Shown here: positions 34,648 to 43,580 of the stretch, piece after piece
Layout of the letters: each line of letters begins with the position of its first letter
Position numbering within the stretch: the first letter of the stretch is position 1
From: Jatrophihabitans sp.
GTDB taxonomy: Bacteria > Actinomycetota > Actinomycetes > Mycobacteriales > Jatrophihabitantaceae
NCBI GenBank assembly: GCA_036399055.1
Contig: DASWNX010000031.1
Location: 1 to 59,967 of the forward strand
Direction of reading: 5' to 3'
DNA length: 59,967 nucleotides
Notes under the pieces: generated by a model
Databases searched by the model: none
What the model was told of the DNA's origin: nothing
Seen by the model: only the letters and a program-made list of their open reading frames with translations
Program-made: the position numbers and the translations under genes

Positions 34648-35679
34648 ATGCGCGGTGTATTTCTGCCAGGCGACTCCACCGTCGACCTCCGAGAGCTGCC
34701 CGACCCCGAGCCCGGACCCGGGCAGGTGCTGCTGGCCATGCGCGCCTCGACCATCTGCGGCTCCGATATCCGGGCCATCTACCGCGAGCACGTCCAGGGT
34801 GACCCAGCCGAGATGTACCAGGGCGTGGTCGCCGGCCACGAGCCCGCCGGCGAGGTCGTGGCCCTCGGCCCGGGCGCGATCCGCCTGCGGGTCGGAGACC
34901 GGGTCTGCGTCTACCACATCAGCGGTTGCGGCCAGTGCGACGACTGCGTCCGGGGCTACCAGATCAGCTGCACCTCACCCCAACGCGCCGCCTACGGGTG
35001 GCAGCGCGACGGCGGTCACGCCGACCTGATCCTGGCCCAGGAGCGAGACTGCGTCGTCCTTCCCGACTTCGTCACCTACCTCGACGGCGCCTGCGTGGCC
35101 TGCGGCTTCGGCACGGCCTACGAGGGCCTGATACGCGCTCAGGTCAGCGGGCGGGACGCCCTGGCCGTGGTCGGTCTCGGACCCGTCGGGCTGGCCGCGG
35201 GGTTACTGGGCGGCAAGCTGGGCGCCGTCCCCAGGGTGGGCCTTGATCCCAGCCCGGAGCGTCGGGAGCTGGCCGTCCGGCTCGGCGCGGTCGATGCGGC
35301 CTTCGCCCCTGACGAGGTCGACGCCGCCCGTGCCGCAGTCGACGGCGGGGCGCACGTGGCCATCGACTGCTCGGGCAGCGAGTCCGGCCGCGGCGCCGCG
35401 ATCGCCCTGGTCCGCGAGCGTGGGCGGGTCGTCCTCGTGGGCGAGGGCAACGGCCTGCGGGTGCCCGAGGTGAGCCCCACCCTGATCCACCCCTCGATCA
35501 CCATCCTGGGCTCCTGGGTCACCAGTCTCGAGCACATGCGCGAACTGGTCTCCCGCCTGCCCGTCTGGAACCTGCACCCCGAGGTGATCGTCTCCGACAC
35601 GTTCGCAATCGCCGAGGCCGGCGCGGCCTACCAGCTGGCCGACGCCGGCCGTTCGGGCAAGATCGCCCTAGTTCCGTAG
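34648..35679 (+). CDS. Zinc-dependent alcohol/sugar dehydrogenase
   Basis: 343 residues from ATG 34648 (MRGVFLPGDSTVDLRELPDP). Catalytic zinc residues in STICGSDIRAIYREH and AGHEPAGEV, structural zinc cluster CGQCDDCVRGYQISC, and Rossmann loop VGLGPVGLAAGLL. Divergent from the MBL gene and convergent, with a 12-base overlap, with the ADP-ribosylglycohydrolase. Likely oxidises a sugar or polyol; assignment to the sugar-acid cluster on its left is by proximity. Confidence 0.85.
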   Translation: MRGVFLPGDSTVDLRELPDPEPGPGQVLLAMRASTICGSDIRAIYREHVQGDPAEMYQGVVAGHEPAGEVVALGPGAIRLRVGDRVCVYHISGCGQCDDCVRGYQISCTSPQRAAYGWQRDGGHADLILAQERDCVVLPDFVTYLDGACVACGFGTAYEGLIRAQVSGRDALAVVGLGPVGLAAGLLGGKLGAVPRVGLDPSPERRELAVRLGAVDAAFAPDEVDAARAAVDGGAHVAIDCSGSESGRGAAIALVRERGRVVLVGEGNGLRVPEVSPTLIHPSITILGSWVTSLEHMRELVSRLPVWNLHPEVIVSDTFAIAEAGAAYQLADAGRSGKIALVP

Positions 35680-36972
35680 CTCACTGCGCGCAAGACGGAG
35701 TGTGCGTGCGGCGAGCTCGTCGATGCTGATGCCGTCGAAGCCATGCACCGCGCTGCGGACCCGCACGTGTGTTGTGCCGACGAGCTCGGCGGGGACGGCG
35801 TCGGCCGAGTGCAAGGCCCCGAAGACACTGCCCACGGTCGCACCGTTGGAGTCGGTGTCACGTCCGCCCGAGATGGTGATCCCGAGGGCGTCGAGGAAGT
35901 CGGCGCCCCACAGCAGTCCGATGGCGATGAGGGCGGCGTTGTTGACGGTGTGCACCCAGGGGTAGAAGCCGAGTGCCTCATCGACCCAGTCGAGCGCGGC
36001 GGTGTGACTTGCGCCGTCGCGGTGCATCGCCAGAACGGCGTCGAGCGCCTGCGCCAGGCGCGACCGGGGCGGCAGCACCGCGTGGGCGAGCGTGAGCGCT
36101 TCGCGGGCGCTCGACACCGCCAGTGCTGACGCGACGAGCGCGGCTGCCCACATCTCACCGTATTTGCCGTTCGCGGTGTGGCTCAGGCGGGCGTCCACGA
36201 GCGCCATGCCTGCGGCTGCGGCTGGATCGCCTGGAGACACGTAGCCGTAGGCGTCGCCGCGGATGAGCGCGCCGATCCATTCCCGATAGGGATTGTTGTG
36301 CGTCGCCGTCGCGGGCGGACGAAGCCCGTGGATCAGGTTGCGGTACGCCGCCCGCTCGGCGGTGTGGGTCTGCGTGAACGGCACGCAGTCCAGCCAGGCG
36401 GCTGCCATCTGCTCGGTGGTGAACTCGCGGCCGTGCACCTCGAGGACGTGCAGGGCCAGGATCGTCCAGTCGAGGTCGTCGTCGCGTGGGACGTCGACGA
36501 ACTGGCCGGCGCATGCCTCCGGCGCACAGGGATGCAGTGCGGGCACTCCCGCGGGTAGCGGGTCGAGCAGCGGGAGGTAGCCCCGTAGCGGCCAATGGCC
36601 CGCAGCTCGCAGGTAGGTCTCCACCTGCGAGCGCGTCAGGCCCTCGATGGGCTTTCCCAATGTGTTCCCGACCGCCCTGCCAAGCCACGCCCCGCGCAAT
36701 CGGCCGGGCAGCTCCTCCGCCGTGAAGGCGACAGACCGGGCGCTGCCGGCGATCTGCAGTAAAGCTCGGTCGTCCTCGGGCTCTTCGTAGCCCCAGTCCG
36801 CTGCGCGCTGCAGCTCGCCCAAGCGCGTGGACACCGCTGCCAAGCGGGGAAAGTCCTTCGCGGTCGCCGCGTCGCGCGCGTCAGATCGCAGGGCGCCCAG
36901 GGGATAGCCGCTGTGCGCGAGCTGCTCGGCCTCGTCGGGGATCAGGTCGCAAGGATCGAGTACGTCGTGCAC
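35668..36972 (-). CDS. ADP-ribosylglycohydrolase-family protein
   Basis: 434 residues from GTG 36972. The DraG/ARH all-alpha fold is seen from about residue 85: GRLRGAWLGRAVGNTLGKPI, DDDLDWTILALHVLE and the metal-binding ISGGRDTDSNGATVGSVFGA near the C-terminus. Both Mg2+ sites look intact. The N-terminal about 80 residues are extra and helical. ARH enzymes cleave ADP-ribose or related N-/O-glycosides. It is upstream-adjacent to an importer and close to a ribokinase, suggesting a catabolic glycohydrolase rather than a regulator. Confidence 0.87.
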   Translation of the reverse strand: MHDVLDPCDLIPDEAEQLAHSGYPLGALRSDARDAATAKDFPRLAAVSTRLGELQRAADWGYEEPEDDRALLQIAGSARSVAFTAEELPGRLRGAWLGRAVGNTLGKPIEGLTRSQVETYLRAAGHWPLRGYLPLLDPLPAGVPALHPCAPEACAGQFVDVPRDDDLDWTILALHVLEVHGREFTTEQMAAAWLDCVPFTQTHTAERAAYRNLIHGLRPPATATHNNPYREWIGALIRGDAYGYVSPGDPAAAAGMALVDARLSHTANGKYGEMWAAALVASALAVSSAREALTLAHAVLPPRSRLAQALDAVLAMHRDGASHTAALDWVDEALGFYPWVHTVNNAALIAIGLLWGADFLDALGITISGGRDTDSNGATVGSVFGALHSADAVPAELVGTTHVRVRSAVHGFDGISIDELAARTLRLARSELRN

Positions 36973-37006
36973 TGACCATCCTGACGTCGGCGTAGCGGTG
37001 CGGTGC

Positions 37007-37846
37007 TCAACCCTTTACCGCACCGGAGAGGAAGCCTTGCGTCACATGCTTCTGGAGAGCGACGTACAGCACCATGACGGGCAGAATCGTGATCAACGTC
37101 CCCGCCGCGAGTGGCCCGATGTCGACCGAACGCCCGCCGAGGAAGAGGTAGAGCCCTGTCGTGAGCGGGCGGTACTGCGCGGTCGGCAGGTAGAGCAGGG
37201 GGACCAGGAAGTTGTTCCAGTTCTGCAGAAACGTGAAGACCGTTAAGGCGCCGACGCCGGGCGTGACGAGGGGCAGCATCACCCGCACAAAGATCTGCAG
37301 CTCGGAAGCCCCGTCCAGACGCGCCGCTTGGTCGAGCTCATTGGGCAGGTCGAGGAAGAAGGCGCGCATGAAGAACGTGCCGAACGACAGCCCAGTGCTG
37401 GCAAGCACGAGATTCACCCCGAGCAGGGTGTCCAGCAGGCGCATCGACCGCAGCTGGAAGTACAGCGGGATCATGTAGGTGAAGAATGGGACCAGCAGCC
37501 CGAGAAGCACGAGGTAGAAGGCGATGCCCCGCCCACGGAAGGGCAGCCGTGCGAACGCGTAGCCGCCCATCGTCGAGAGCAAGACCACCAGGGCCGTGCT
37601 CGGCACGGTGAGCAGTAGCGAGTTCAGGGCGTACTTGCCGAAGTCTCCCACCGTCCAGGCCGTGACGAAGTTCTCGGTGGAAAAGGACGAGAACAGCCCG
37701 AAGGGGTTGAACTTGACGTCCCGGCTGGTCTTGAAAGCAGTGGAGACCGTCAGGACGAGCGGGAAGAGCACCAACAGCGAGATCGCGATGAGCAGCGCAT
37801 GCTTGCCCGCGAGCCGCGACCTGCGCGCTGCCTGTCCAGGTCTCAT
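37007..37846 (-). CDS. Carbohydrate ABC permease, CUT1 family (MalG/UgpE type)
   Basis: 279 residues from ATG 37846. Six membrane segments; the EAA loop is ELDQAARLDGASELQIFVRV followed by MLPLVTPGVGALTVFTFLQN. The start overlaps the stop of the partner permease by 4 bases. The longer frame to 38341 is an out-of-register shadow of that partner. Ends with QGFLSGAVKG, a typical CUT1 C-terminus. No ATPase gene is in this operon. Confidence 0.92.
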   Translation of the reverse strand: MRPGQAARRSRLAGKHALLIAISLLVLFPLVLTVSTAFKTSRDVKFNPFGLFSSFSTENFVTAWTVGDFGKYALNSLLLTVPSTALVVLLSTMGGYAFARLPFRGRGIAFYLVLLGLLVPFFTYMIPLYFQLRSMRLLDTLLGVNLVLASTGLSFGTFFMRAFFLDLPNELDQAARLDGASELQIFVRVMLPLVTPGVGALTVFTFLQNWNNFLVPLLYLPTAQYRPLTTGLYLFLGGRSVDIGPLAAGTLITILPVMVLYVALQKHVTQGFLSGAVKG

Positions 37847-38835
37847 GCGCCCATCCCCTGTAGTGAGAGCTTGCGCTGCAGCCTGTTCATCACGATCGCG
37901 AAGGGCACGGCCATCACGGTGATGATCAGCGCGAGTGTGGTCCCGTAGCTGATGCGGTTCAGCTGGAACGCGCTCTTGTAGGCGTAGGTCCCGAGTACGT
38001 CCGTGGCGCCAGCCGGGCCGCCGCCGGTCATGACGAAGATGATGTCGAAGACGCTGAAACCGCCGATCAGCGTGAGGGTCGCGACCATGATGAACACCGG
38101 CATGATCTGCGGCAGGATCACGTAGCGCAGCCGCTGCCCGGCGTTCGCGCCGTCGAGGCGAGAGGCGTCGACGAGGTCGGCGTTCACGTTGCGCAGGGCG
38201 GCCAGGATGATCACGAAGACGAATCCCATGGCAGCCCAGATCGCCGTGCCGAGGACGGCGTAGAGAGCGGTCGAGGGGTTGCCGAGCCAGCCGGTCGTCC
38301 ACGAGCCGAGCCCGACTGCCTCCAGCACGCGGTTGAGCCATCCGCGCGAGGGTTCATAGATCCAGCTCCACACGACGCCGATCGCCACGGGTGGCAGCAC
38401 GTACGGGAGGAAGAACGCCATGCGGTACCACACGCTCCCACGCTCGAGCTTCCACACCAGCAGGGCGAGCCCGAGCCCCAGGACGAGCGGAGCGATGGTC
38501 CCGACGACGATCCAGATCACGTTGTTCTTGAAAGCCGCCCACACGTCCGGGTCTGCTGCGAGCTCGGTGAAGTTCGAAAAGCCGACCCAGGGCGGGCTGG
38601 GGTCGAGACCGTCGAACTCGACGAACACGTAGTACACCGCGTTCATCATCGGAAACAGCAGGAAGACGGCCACCATCACCAGCAACGGCGTCACCAGGGC
38701 GATCCCCAGGCGCGCCTGAGCCTTGCGGGTGGCTGGCGGCGCCTCGGATCGAATCGCGGACCGCCGCCACCGCCGGCGTCGCATCCCAGGAGGAGGTGCG
38801 ACGGCCGGCGCGCCGATGGGTGTTTGCGTGGTCAC
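37843..38835 (-). CDS. Carbohydrate ABC permease, CUT1 family (MalF/UgpA type)
   Basis: 330 residues from GTG 38835. An Arg-rich cytoplasmic N-terminus (RRRRWRRS) precedes six membrane segments; EAA loop is NVNADLVDASRLDGANAGQR. VYYVFVEFDGLDPSPPWVG is the usual first extracellular loop. It pairs with the downstream permease and the binding lipoprotein just upstream. Confidence 0.92.
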   Translation of the reverse strand: MTTQTPIGAPAVAPPPGMRRRRWRRSAIRSEAPPATRKAQARLGIALVTPLLVMVAVFLLFPMMNAVYYVFVEFDGLDPSPPWVGFSNFTELAADPDVWAAFKNNVIWIVVGTIAPLVLGLGLALLVWKLERGSVWYRMAFFLPYVLPPVAIGVVWSWIYEPSRGWLNRVLEAVGLGSWTTGWLGNPSTALYAVLGTAIWAAMGFVFVIILAALRNVNADLVDASRLDGANAGQRLRYVILPQIMPVFIMVATLTLIGGFSVFDIIFVMTGGGPAGATDVLGTYAYKSAFQLNRISYGTTLALIITVMAVPFAIVMNRLQRKLSLQGMGA

Positions 38836-38862
38836 GTCGAGATCTCCCCCGTCGGCCCGACG

Positions 38863-40143
38863 TTACTTCTTCGCCGCCTTCTCCATCGCGGCCGCCGCTT
38901 CCTCCGGCGTGCGCTGACCGGTCATCACGCCCTGCATGCCGTCGTACATCGCCTTGTTGACGGCGTCGCTCACCATCACGTCGATGTTGTGGCCGAAGTC
39001 CCCGCCTTCGGAGAACTTCGCGGTGTCCTGCAACACCTGGGCGGACAACGGGGAGATCTTCAGCCCCTCGGTCTTAATCGGCTGAGCGGGGATCGTGTGG
39101 AGGTTCTCGACCGTCCACCGGCCGTGCTCTTCGGAGGCGAGGAAGTTCAGGAACTGGATCGCCGCGTCCTTCTTCTTGGTCGTCGCCGAGATGAACGGGC
39201 CCGAACCCAGACCGCCGGTGAAGATTCCCGGGCCGTCGGGCGCGGGGAAGGGGATGTAGCCGCTCTCGAACTTGGCGTCGTCGTCGATCTCACCGACCAG
39301 CCAGCTGCCGGTCGGAATCATCGCGGCCTTGCCGGAGAAGTACAGCGACGTGGAGTTGTCGTAGTCAACGGAGGTCGGCGACTTCGGCAGCAGGCCCTTG
39401 TCGTTGAAGTCCTTCCACAGCCGGAACGCCGACACGACCTCGGGCGAGTTCCACGACTTCTCGCCGCTGAACATCGACTCCACGGCGTCGGACCCGATGT
39501 CACTGGCCAGCGCCATGCTCAGCAGGTGACCGCCCTCCCAGCCCTCCTTGTCGCCGACCGCCAGGGGAACCATGCCGTTCGCGCGCACCTTCTCAGCCGC
39601 CGCACGCAGGTCGTCCAGGCTCTTCGGCTCCTGGATACCGAGCTTTGTGAAGACGTCCTTGTTGTAGAACAGCCCGATGGTCTCCATCTCGCCAGGGATG
39701 CCGTACACCTTGCCGTCCACGGTCACCTGCTCCTTGGCGAAGTCGAAGATCTTCCACCCGTGCTTGTCGTAGGCCTCGGTGATGTCGGCGACGAGCCCGG
39801 CTTTGATCAGCGCGCCGCCGAAGCTGGGGCCCGAGCCCCAGTTGAAGACGTCGGGCCCTTCGCCCGAGCGCAGCTGCGTCTGCAGCACGGTCCGCATCGT
39901 GTCGAACGGCAGGGTGGACGTCTCGACCTTGATCCCGGACTGCTTCTCAAAGGTCGCGACGTGGTCCTTCAGCGCCTTGAGCGCGGCCGCGTCCTCGGGC
40001 TCCTCGATCAGCCAGCGGATCGACGTCGCCTTGCCCGCTGACGCGTCTGACTTGTCCTGATTCGGTTCGATCGTCTGGCCGGTGCAGGCCGTGAGGAGCA
40101 CACACGCGGCCGCGGCCACGATGTTGGACGGTGACAGACGCAT
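38863..40143 (-). CDS. Extracellular solute-binding lipoprotein, CUT1 importer
   Basis: 426 residues from ATG 40143. Lipobox LTAC at the end of the signal (IVAAAACVLLTACTG). A type 2 binding fold follows: FEKQSGIKVETSTLPFDTMR, GPDVFNWGSG, SGKAAMIPTGSWLVGEI and a Lys-rich C-terminus. These bind oligosaccharides, glycosides or glycerol-phosphate diesters. It is first in the importer operon, with a 273-base divergent region upstream containing two CACGTG sites (40169, 40180) and GACATGAGTGTC (40199-40210). Confidence 0.9.
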   Translation of the reverse strand: MRLSPSNIVAAAACVLLTACTGQTIEPNQDKSDASAGKATSIRWLIEEPEDAAALKALKDHVATFEKQSGIKVETSTLPFDTMRTVLQTQLRSGEGPDVFNWGSGPSFGGALIKAGLVADITEAYDKHGWKIFDFAKEQVTVDGKVYGIPGEMETIGLFYNKDVFTKLGIQEPKSLDDLRAAAEKVRANGMVPLAVGDKEGWEGGHLLSMALASDIGSDAVESMFSGEKSWNSPEVVSAFRLWKDFNDKGLLPKSPTSVDYDNSTSLYFSGKAAMIPTGSWLVGEIDDDAKFESGYIPFPAPDGPGIFTGGLGSGPFISATTKKKDAAIQFLNFLASEEHGRWTVENLHTIPAQPIKTEGLKISPLSAQVLQDTAKFSEGGDFGHNIDVMVSDAVNKAMYDGMQGVMTGQRTPEEAAAAMEKAAKK

Positions 40144-40416
40144 GGCCGGTTCCTTCGCTCGCGGGGCGCACGTGCTGGCCACGTGACGCGCTCACTTTAG
40201 ACATGAGTGTCAATACATGGGACGGAGGCGCGACGGGAACTGACTCTGGCTCGCCGCGACGGCCGCGCCCTGTCCCACTCGGTGAAGTCCTACTCGGGCA
40301 TGATGACAGATCATGACGGTGACGACGACCCACGACACATCGGCCGTGGCGCTGACCGGAGATTCGACGTCGGTCGCGGTCGACGTCGCCACCGACTCGC
40401 GGAGGTAGTGAGAACC

Positions 40417-41463
40417 ATGGCGCGGATGGTTCGGTTTCCGGCGCCGGGCAAGGCCGAGGTCGTCGAGTTCGCCGACCCCGAGCCCGGTCCCGGCGAGGTG
40501 CTGCTTGAGACGACCTATTCCGGCATCTCGGCCGGCACTGAGCTCACCGCCTACCGCGGCAGCAATCCCTATCTCGAAAAGCTTTGGGATGCCGAACGGC
40601 TGCTCTTCGTGCCGGGGGACTCCTCGCTGGCCTACCCCGTCGACGGCTGGGGCTACGAGGAGGTCGGCCGGGTCGTCGCCGTCGGGTCCGACGGTGACGC
40701 CGATCTGGTCGGGCGCTGGGTGTGGGGGGCGTGGGGCCACCGGTCACTGGCGGTGCGCTCGGCCGAGCACGCGCGTGCGCGGCTGCTGCCGGGGGACTCG
40801 GAGCCGATCGCAGCGGTCTTCGCCAAGATCGGCGCGATCGCGATGAACGCCGTTCTCGATGCCGACATCCACGTCGGCGAGACGGTCGTGGTGTTCGGCG
40901 CCGGCGTTCCCGGCCAGATCGTCGCCCAGCTCTCCCGGCTCAACGGCGCTCGCGTGACAGTAGTCGACCCCGTGGCGTCGCGCCGAACGCTTGCCGACCG
41001 GCTCGGCGCCGCTGCGACGCTCGACCCGCGCAGCGACGACGTGGCAGCCGTGGTGCGAGCGGCTACCGGCAACCGCGGCGCGGACGTCGTCATCGAGATG
41101 AGCGGGAGCCACGAGGCGCTCAGCGAGGCCATCCGCACGGTCGGCTACAGCTCCCGCGTGGTGGCGTCGGGGTTCTTCCAAGGGCCCGCGACGGCGCTGC
41201 GCCTCGGCGAGGAGTTCCATCACAACCGAGTGAACATCGTCGGTTCGCAGATCTACGGCGTCGCGCCGCACCTGCGACACCGGTGGGACGAGCTGCGGAT
41301 GTCGAGGACAGTCCTGACTCTGGAAGGCGCAGGGGACTTGAAGCTGACCGAGCTCGTGTCGCATGTCGTGCCAGACAGTGACGCGCCCGCCGCGTTCGAG
41401 CTGCTCGACTCCGCACCGCAGGACGCGCTGCAGATAGTGCTCGACTACGGCGCGTCGTCGTGA
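40417..41463 (+). CDS. GroES-like (MDR) dehydrogenase, probably without structural zinc
   Basis: 348 residues from ATG 40417, with GGAGG at 40401; the frame extends to 40207 but that part has no family resemblance. N-terminal GroES fold (YSGISAGTELTAYRGSNPYL) and Rossmann loop VFGAGVPGQIVAQLSR. The four-cysteine zinc cluster is absent. It resembles the BchC/threonine-dehydrogenase-like branch found next to Gfo/Idh/MocA genes, which it overlaps by 4 bases here. A sugar or inositol-like substrate is likely. Confidence 0.83.
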   Translation: MARMVRFPAPGKAEVVEFADPEPGPGEVLLETTYSGISAGTELTAYRGSNPYLEKLWDAERLLFVPGDSSLAYPVDGWGYEEVGRVVAVGSDGDADLVGRWVWGAWGHRSLAVRSAEHARARLLPGDSEPIAAVFAKIGAIAMNAVLDADIHVGETVVVFGAGVPGQIVAQLSRLNGARVTVVDPVASRRTLADRLGAAATLDPRSDDVAAVVRAATGNRGADVVIEMSGSHEALSEAIRTVGYSSRVVASGFFQGPATALRLGEEFHHNRVNIVGSQIYGVAPHLRHRWDELRMSRTVLTLEGAGDLKLTELVSHVVPDSDAPAAFELLDSAPQDALQIVLDYGASS

Positions 41464-42470
41464 CGCCACCGCAACCGGCGCCGGTGTCCGACGGCAGCAT
41501 CCGGTGGGGGATCCTGGCCACCGGCGGCATCGCTCGGGCGTTCACCCGCGATCTGCTAGCGCACGGCCATCGCGTCACGGCTGTCGGCTCGCGGTCCGCC
41601 GACAGCGCCACCGCTTTCGCCGGCGAGTTCGGCATCGACCGCGCGCACCCGTCATACGAGGACCTCGTAGGCGACCCCGACGTCGACGTCGTGTACGTCG
41701 CGACGCCGCACAATCTCCACGCCGCCAACGCGCTCGCCGCGCTCGAGGCCGGCAAGCACGTGCTGGTGGAGAAAGCGTTCGCCGTCAACGCCCGCGAGGC
41801 ACGCAGTGTCGTCGAAGCCGCCCGCGGCCACGGGCTCCTGGTTATGGAAGCCATGTGGACGCGTTTCCTGCCGCACATGGCGTTCGTGCGGTCGGTCATC
41901 GGCAGCGGTCGACTGGGGGAGGTTCACTCCCTGCACGCCGACCACACCCAGCGGCTGCCGGCCGATCCCGCGCACCGGCTGAACAACCCGCACCTCGCCG
42001 GCGGCGCGCTGTTGGACCTCGGCGTCTACCCGTTGTCCTTCGCCCACGACATACTCGGCCCGCCCGTCGAGGTCACCGCTCGCGGCACGCTGAAGGAGAC
42101 GGGTGTCGACGCGTCGGTCGCGACCGTCCTGCGCCACGAGGGCTCCGCGCTCTCCACGTCGTACTCCTCGAGCCAGACGCTCGGGCCCAACACCGCGGTG
42201 GTGCTCGGCGCCGAGGGGCGCATCGACATAGACGCGATCTGGTACGCGCCGGCAGCGGTGACGGTGCGCGATGCCGATGGCGAGGTCGTGGAGCGATTCG
42301 AGCAACCGGTCAGCGGCCGGGGGATGCAGTACCAGGCGGCGGAAGTCGAGCGACTGCTGTCATCGGGGCAGACAGCCAGCCCGCTCATGACGCCGGAGGA
42401 CTCGGTGGCGGTGATGGCGACCATGGACGCCGTGCGCGCCGCGATCGGCGTCCGCTACCCCGGCGAGTAG
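41460..42470 (+). CDS. Gfo/Idh/MocA-family oxidoreductase
   Basis: 336 residues from GTG 41460, overlapping the previous stop. NAD(P)-binding GILATGGIARAFTRDLL, VDVVYVATPHNLHAANALAA and the catalytic EKAFAVNAREAR are clear. EAMWTRFLPHM and the C-terminal domain starting GGALLDLGVYPLSFAHDILG place it with the dihydrodiol dehydrogenase/glucose-fructose oxidoreductase-like branch. It probably oxidises or reduces a cyclic sugar derivative. The next gene is a ribokinase. Confidence 0.88.
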   Translation: MTPPQPAPVSDGSIRWGILATGGIARAFTRDLLAHGHRVTAVGSRSADSATAFAGEFGIDRAHPSYEDLVGDPDVDVVYVATPHNLHAANALAALEAGKHVLVEKAFAVNAREARSVVEAARGHGLLVMEAMWTRFLPHMAFVRSVIGSGRLGEVHSLHADHTQRLPADPAHRLNNPHLAGGALLDLGVYPLSFAHDILGPPVEVTARGTLKETGVDASVATVLRHEGSALSTSYSSSQTLGPNTAVVLGAEGRIDIDAIWYAPAAVTVRDADGEVVERFEQPVSGRGMQYQAAEVERLLSSGQTASPLMTPEDSVAVMATMDAVRAAIGVRYPGE

Positions 42471-42554
42471 CACGCAGGCTGAGAGCGTGACCGGCAGCAA
42501 GTGCGCGACGTAGCGCGTGATGGCGCGCTGGTGGAGAGTGTTGTGAGGAGCAGG

Positions 42555-43472
42555 ATGTCGTCAGCTGGCGGTGCGCTCGGCCGAGTCGCGGTGATCGGCT
42601 CGGCGAACTTCGACCTGGTGCTGGGGGTCGCGCATCGCCCGGCGCCCGGCGAGACGGTTCTGGCCGCGTCGACGGAGAGTCACCCTGGCGGCAAGGGCGC
42701 GAACCAAGCCGTCGCCGCGGCGCGGCTCGGCGCGAGCGTCAGCTTCATCGGGTGCGTCGGAGGCGACAGCTTCGGCGACGTCGTGACCGCCTCCCTCGTC
42801 CGCAGCGGCGTCGACGTGTCCGGCGTGCGCAGGGTCGCCGCACCGACGGCTACTGCCGTCATCCTGCTCACCCCGGACGGCGAGAACTCCATCGTCGTCT
42901 CGGCCGGCGCGAATGCCTGGGCGACCACCGCGCTCGTCGACGAGGTCTCGGACGTGTGGTCCGGCGCGGCGGTGCTCGTGCTGCAACTCGAGCTCCCCGT
43001 GGAGACCGTCGCGTACGCCGCCTCGGCGGCCCTCGCTCGGGGTGTGCGGGTCATCCTCAACGCCGCGCCCGCTGCGGCCCTGCCTGCAGAGGTCCTTGCC
43101 GCGGCCGACCCGCTCGTCGTCAACGAGAACGAAGCCGCGACACTCCTGGGCGGCTACCCGGCTGAGCGTGATGGCGCCGAGGTCGCTGCCGAGCTGCTGA
43201 GCCTGGGTGCGCGGTCGGTCGTGCTCACCCTCGGCGCGCGCGGCGCGGTGCTCGCCGAGGCGGGCGGCCTGCCCGAGCACGTCTGCGGGCGTGCCGTGCC
43301 GGTCGTGGACACGACGGGCGCGGGGGACGCCTTCGTCGGCGCTCTGGCCGACCGGATCGCCCACGGTGACGCGCTGTCGGACGCTGTGCGGTTCGCCAAC
43401 GACGCGGCAGCGTTCTCCGTGGGGCGCCGCGGCACCCAGGACTCATACCCGCGACGCGAGGACCTCGCATGA
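42555..43472 (+). CDS. Ribokinase-type PfkB sugar kinase
   Basis: 305 residues from ATG 42555, after GAGGAG. Ribokinase signatures: VIGSANFDLVLGVAHRPAPG, GGKGANQAVAAARLGA, GCVGGDSFGD, and catalytic VDTTGAGDAFVGALAD. The monovalent-cation loop near ANDAAAFSV is recognisable. It phosphorylates ribose or a similar pentose at C5. With the ADP-ribosylglycohydrolase it suggests salvage of ribosides. Its stop overlaps a 28-residue frame. Confidence 0.9.
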   Translation: MSSAGGALGRVAVIGSANFDLVLGVAHRPAPGETVLAASTESHPGGKGANQAVAAARLGASVSFIGCVGGDSFGDVVTASLVRSGVDVSGVRRVAAPTATAVILLTPDGENSIVVSAGANAWATTALVDEVSDVWSGAAVLVLQLELPVETVAYAASAALARGVRVILNAAPAAALPAEVLAAADPLVVNENEAATLLGGYPAERDGAEVAAELLSLGARSVVLTLGARGAVLAEAGGLPEHVCGRAVPVVDTTGAGDAFVGALADRIAHGDALSDAVRFANDAAAFSVGRRGTQDSYPRREDLA

Positions 43473-43555
43473 GCGACACCATCGCGGGTGTGCCGCTCGG
43501 CCCTGGCCTGCTCGGCTCAGGGGCAGTGGCGTTGCGATACGAGCCGAGAAGGTAG
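43469..43555 (+). pseudogene. Short ORF coupled to the ribokinase, possible gene remnant
   Basis: The ATG overlaps the ribokinase stop (ATGA), as in true operon partners, but the frame ends after 28 codons (MSDTIAGVPLGPGLLGSGAV and eight more residues). The reading looks like the beginning of a longer enzyme that was cut. The next gene, 25 bases on, points the other way. It could also be a chance frame. Confidence 0.3.
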
Positions 43556-43580
43556 CCATCGGGCTTGAGAGCCTGCTCCC

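Noticed and set aside
37007-38341. 444-residue apparent permease with a long N-terminus
   Set aside because: The extension is an Arg/Asp-rich shadow of the overlapping permease; ATG 37846 gives a normal CUT1 permease.
40313-40408. 31-codon ORF upstream of the GroES-like dehydrogenase
   Set aside because: Low-complexity Thr/Val/Asp peptide, ending at the ribosome site of the next gene; no evidence beyond an open frame.
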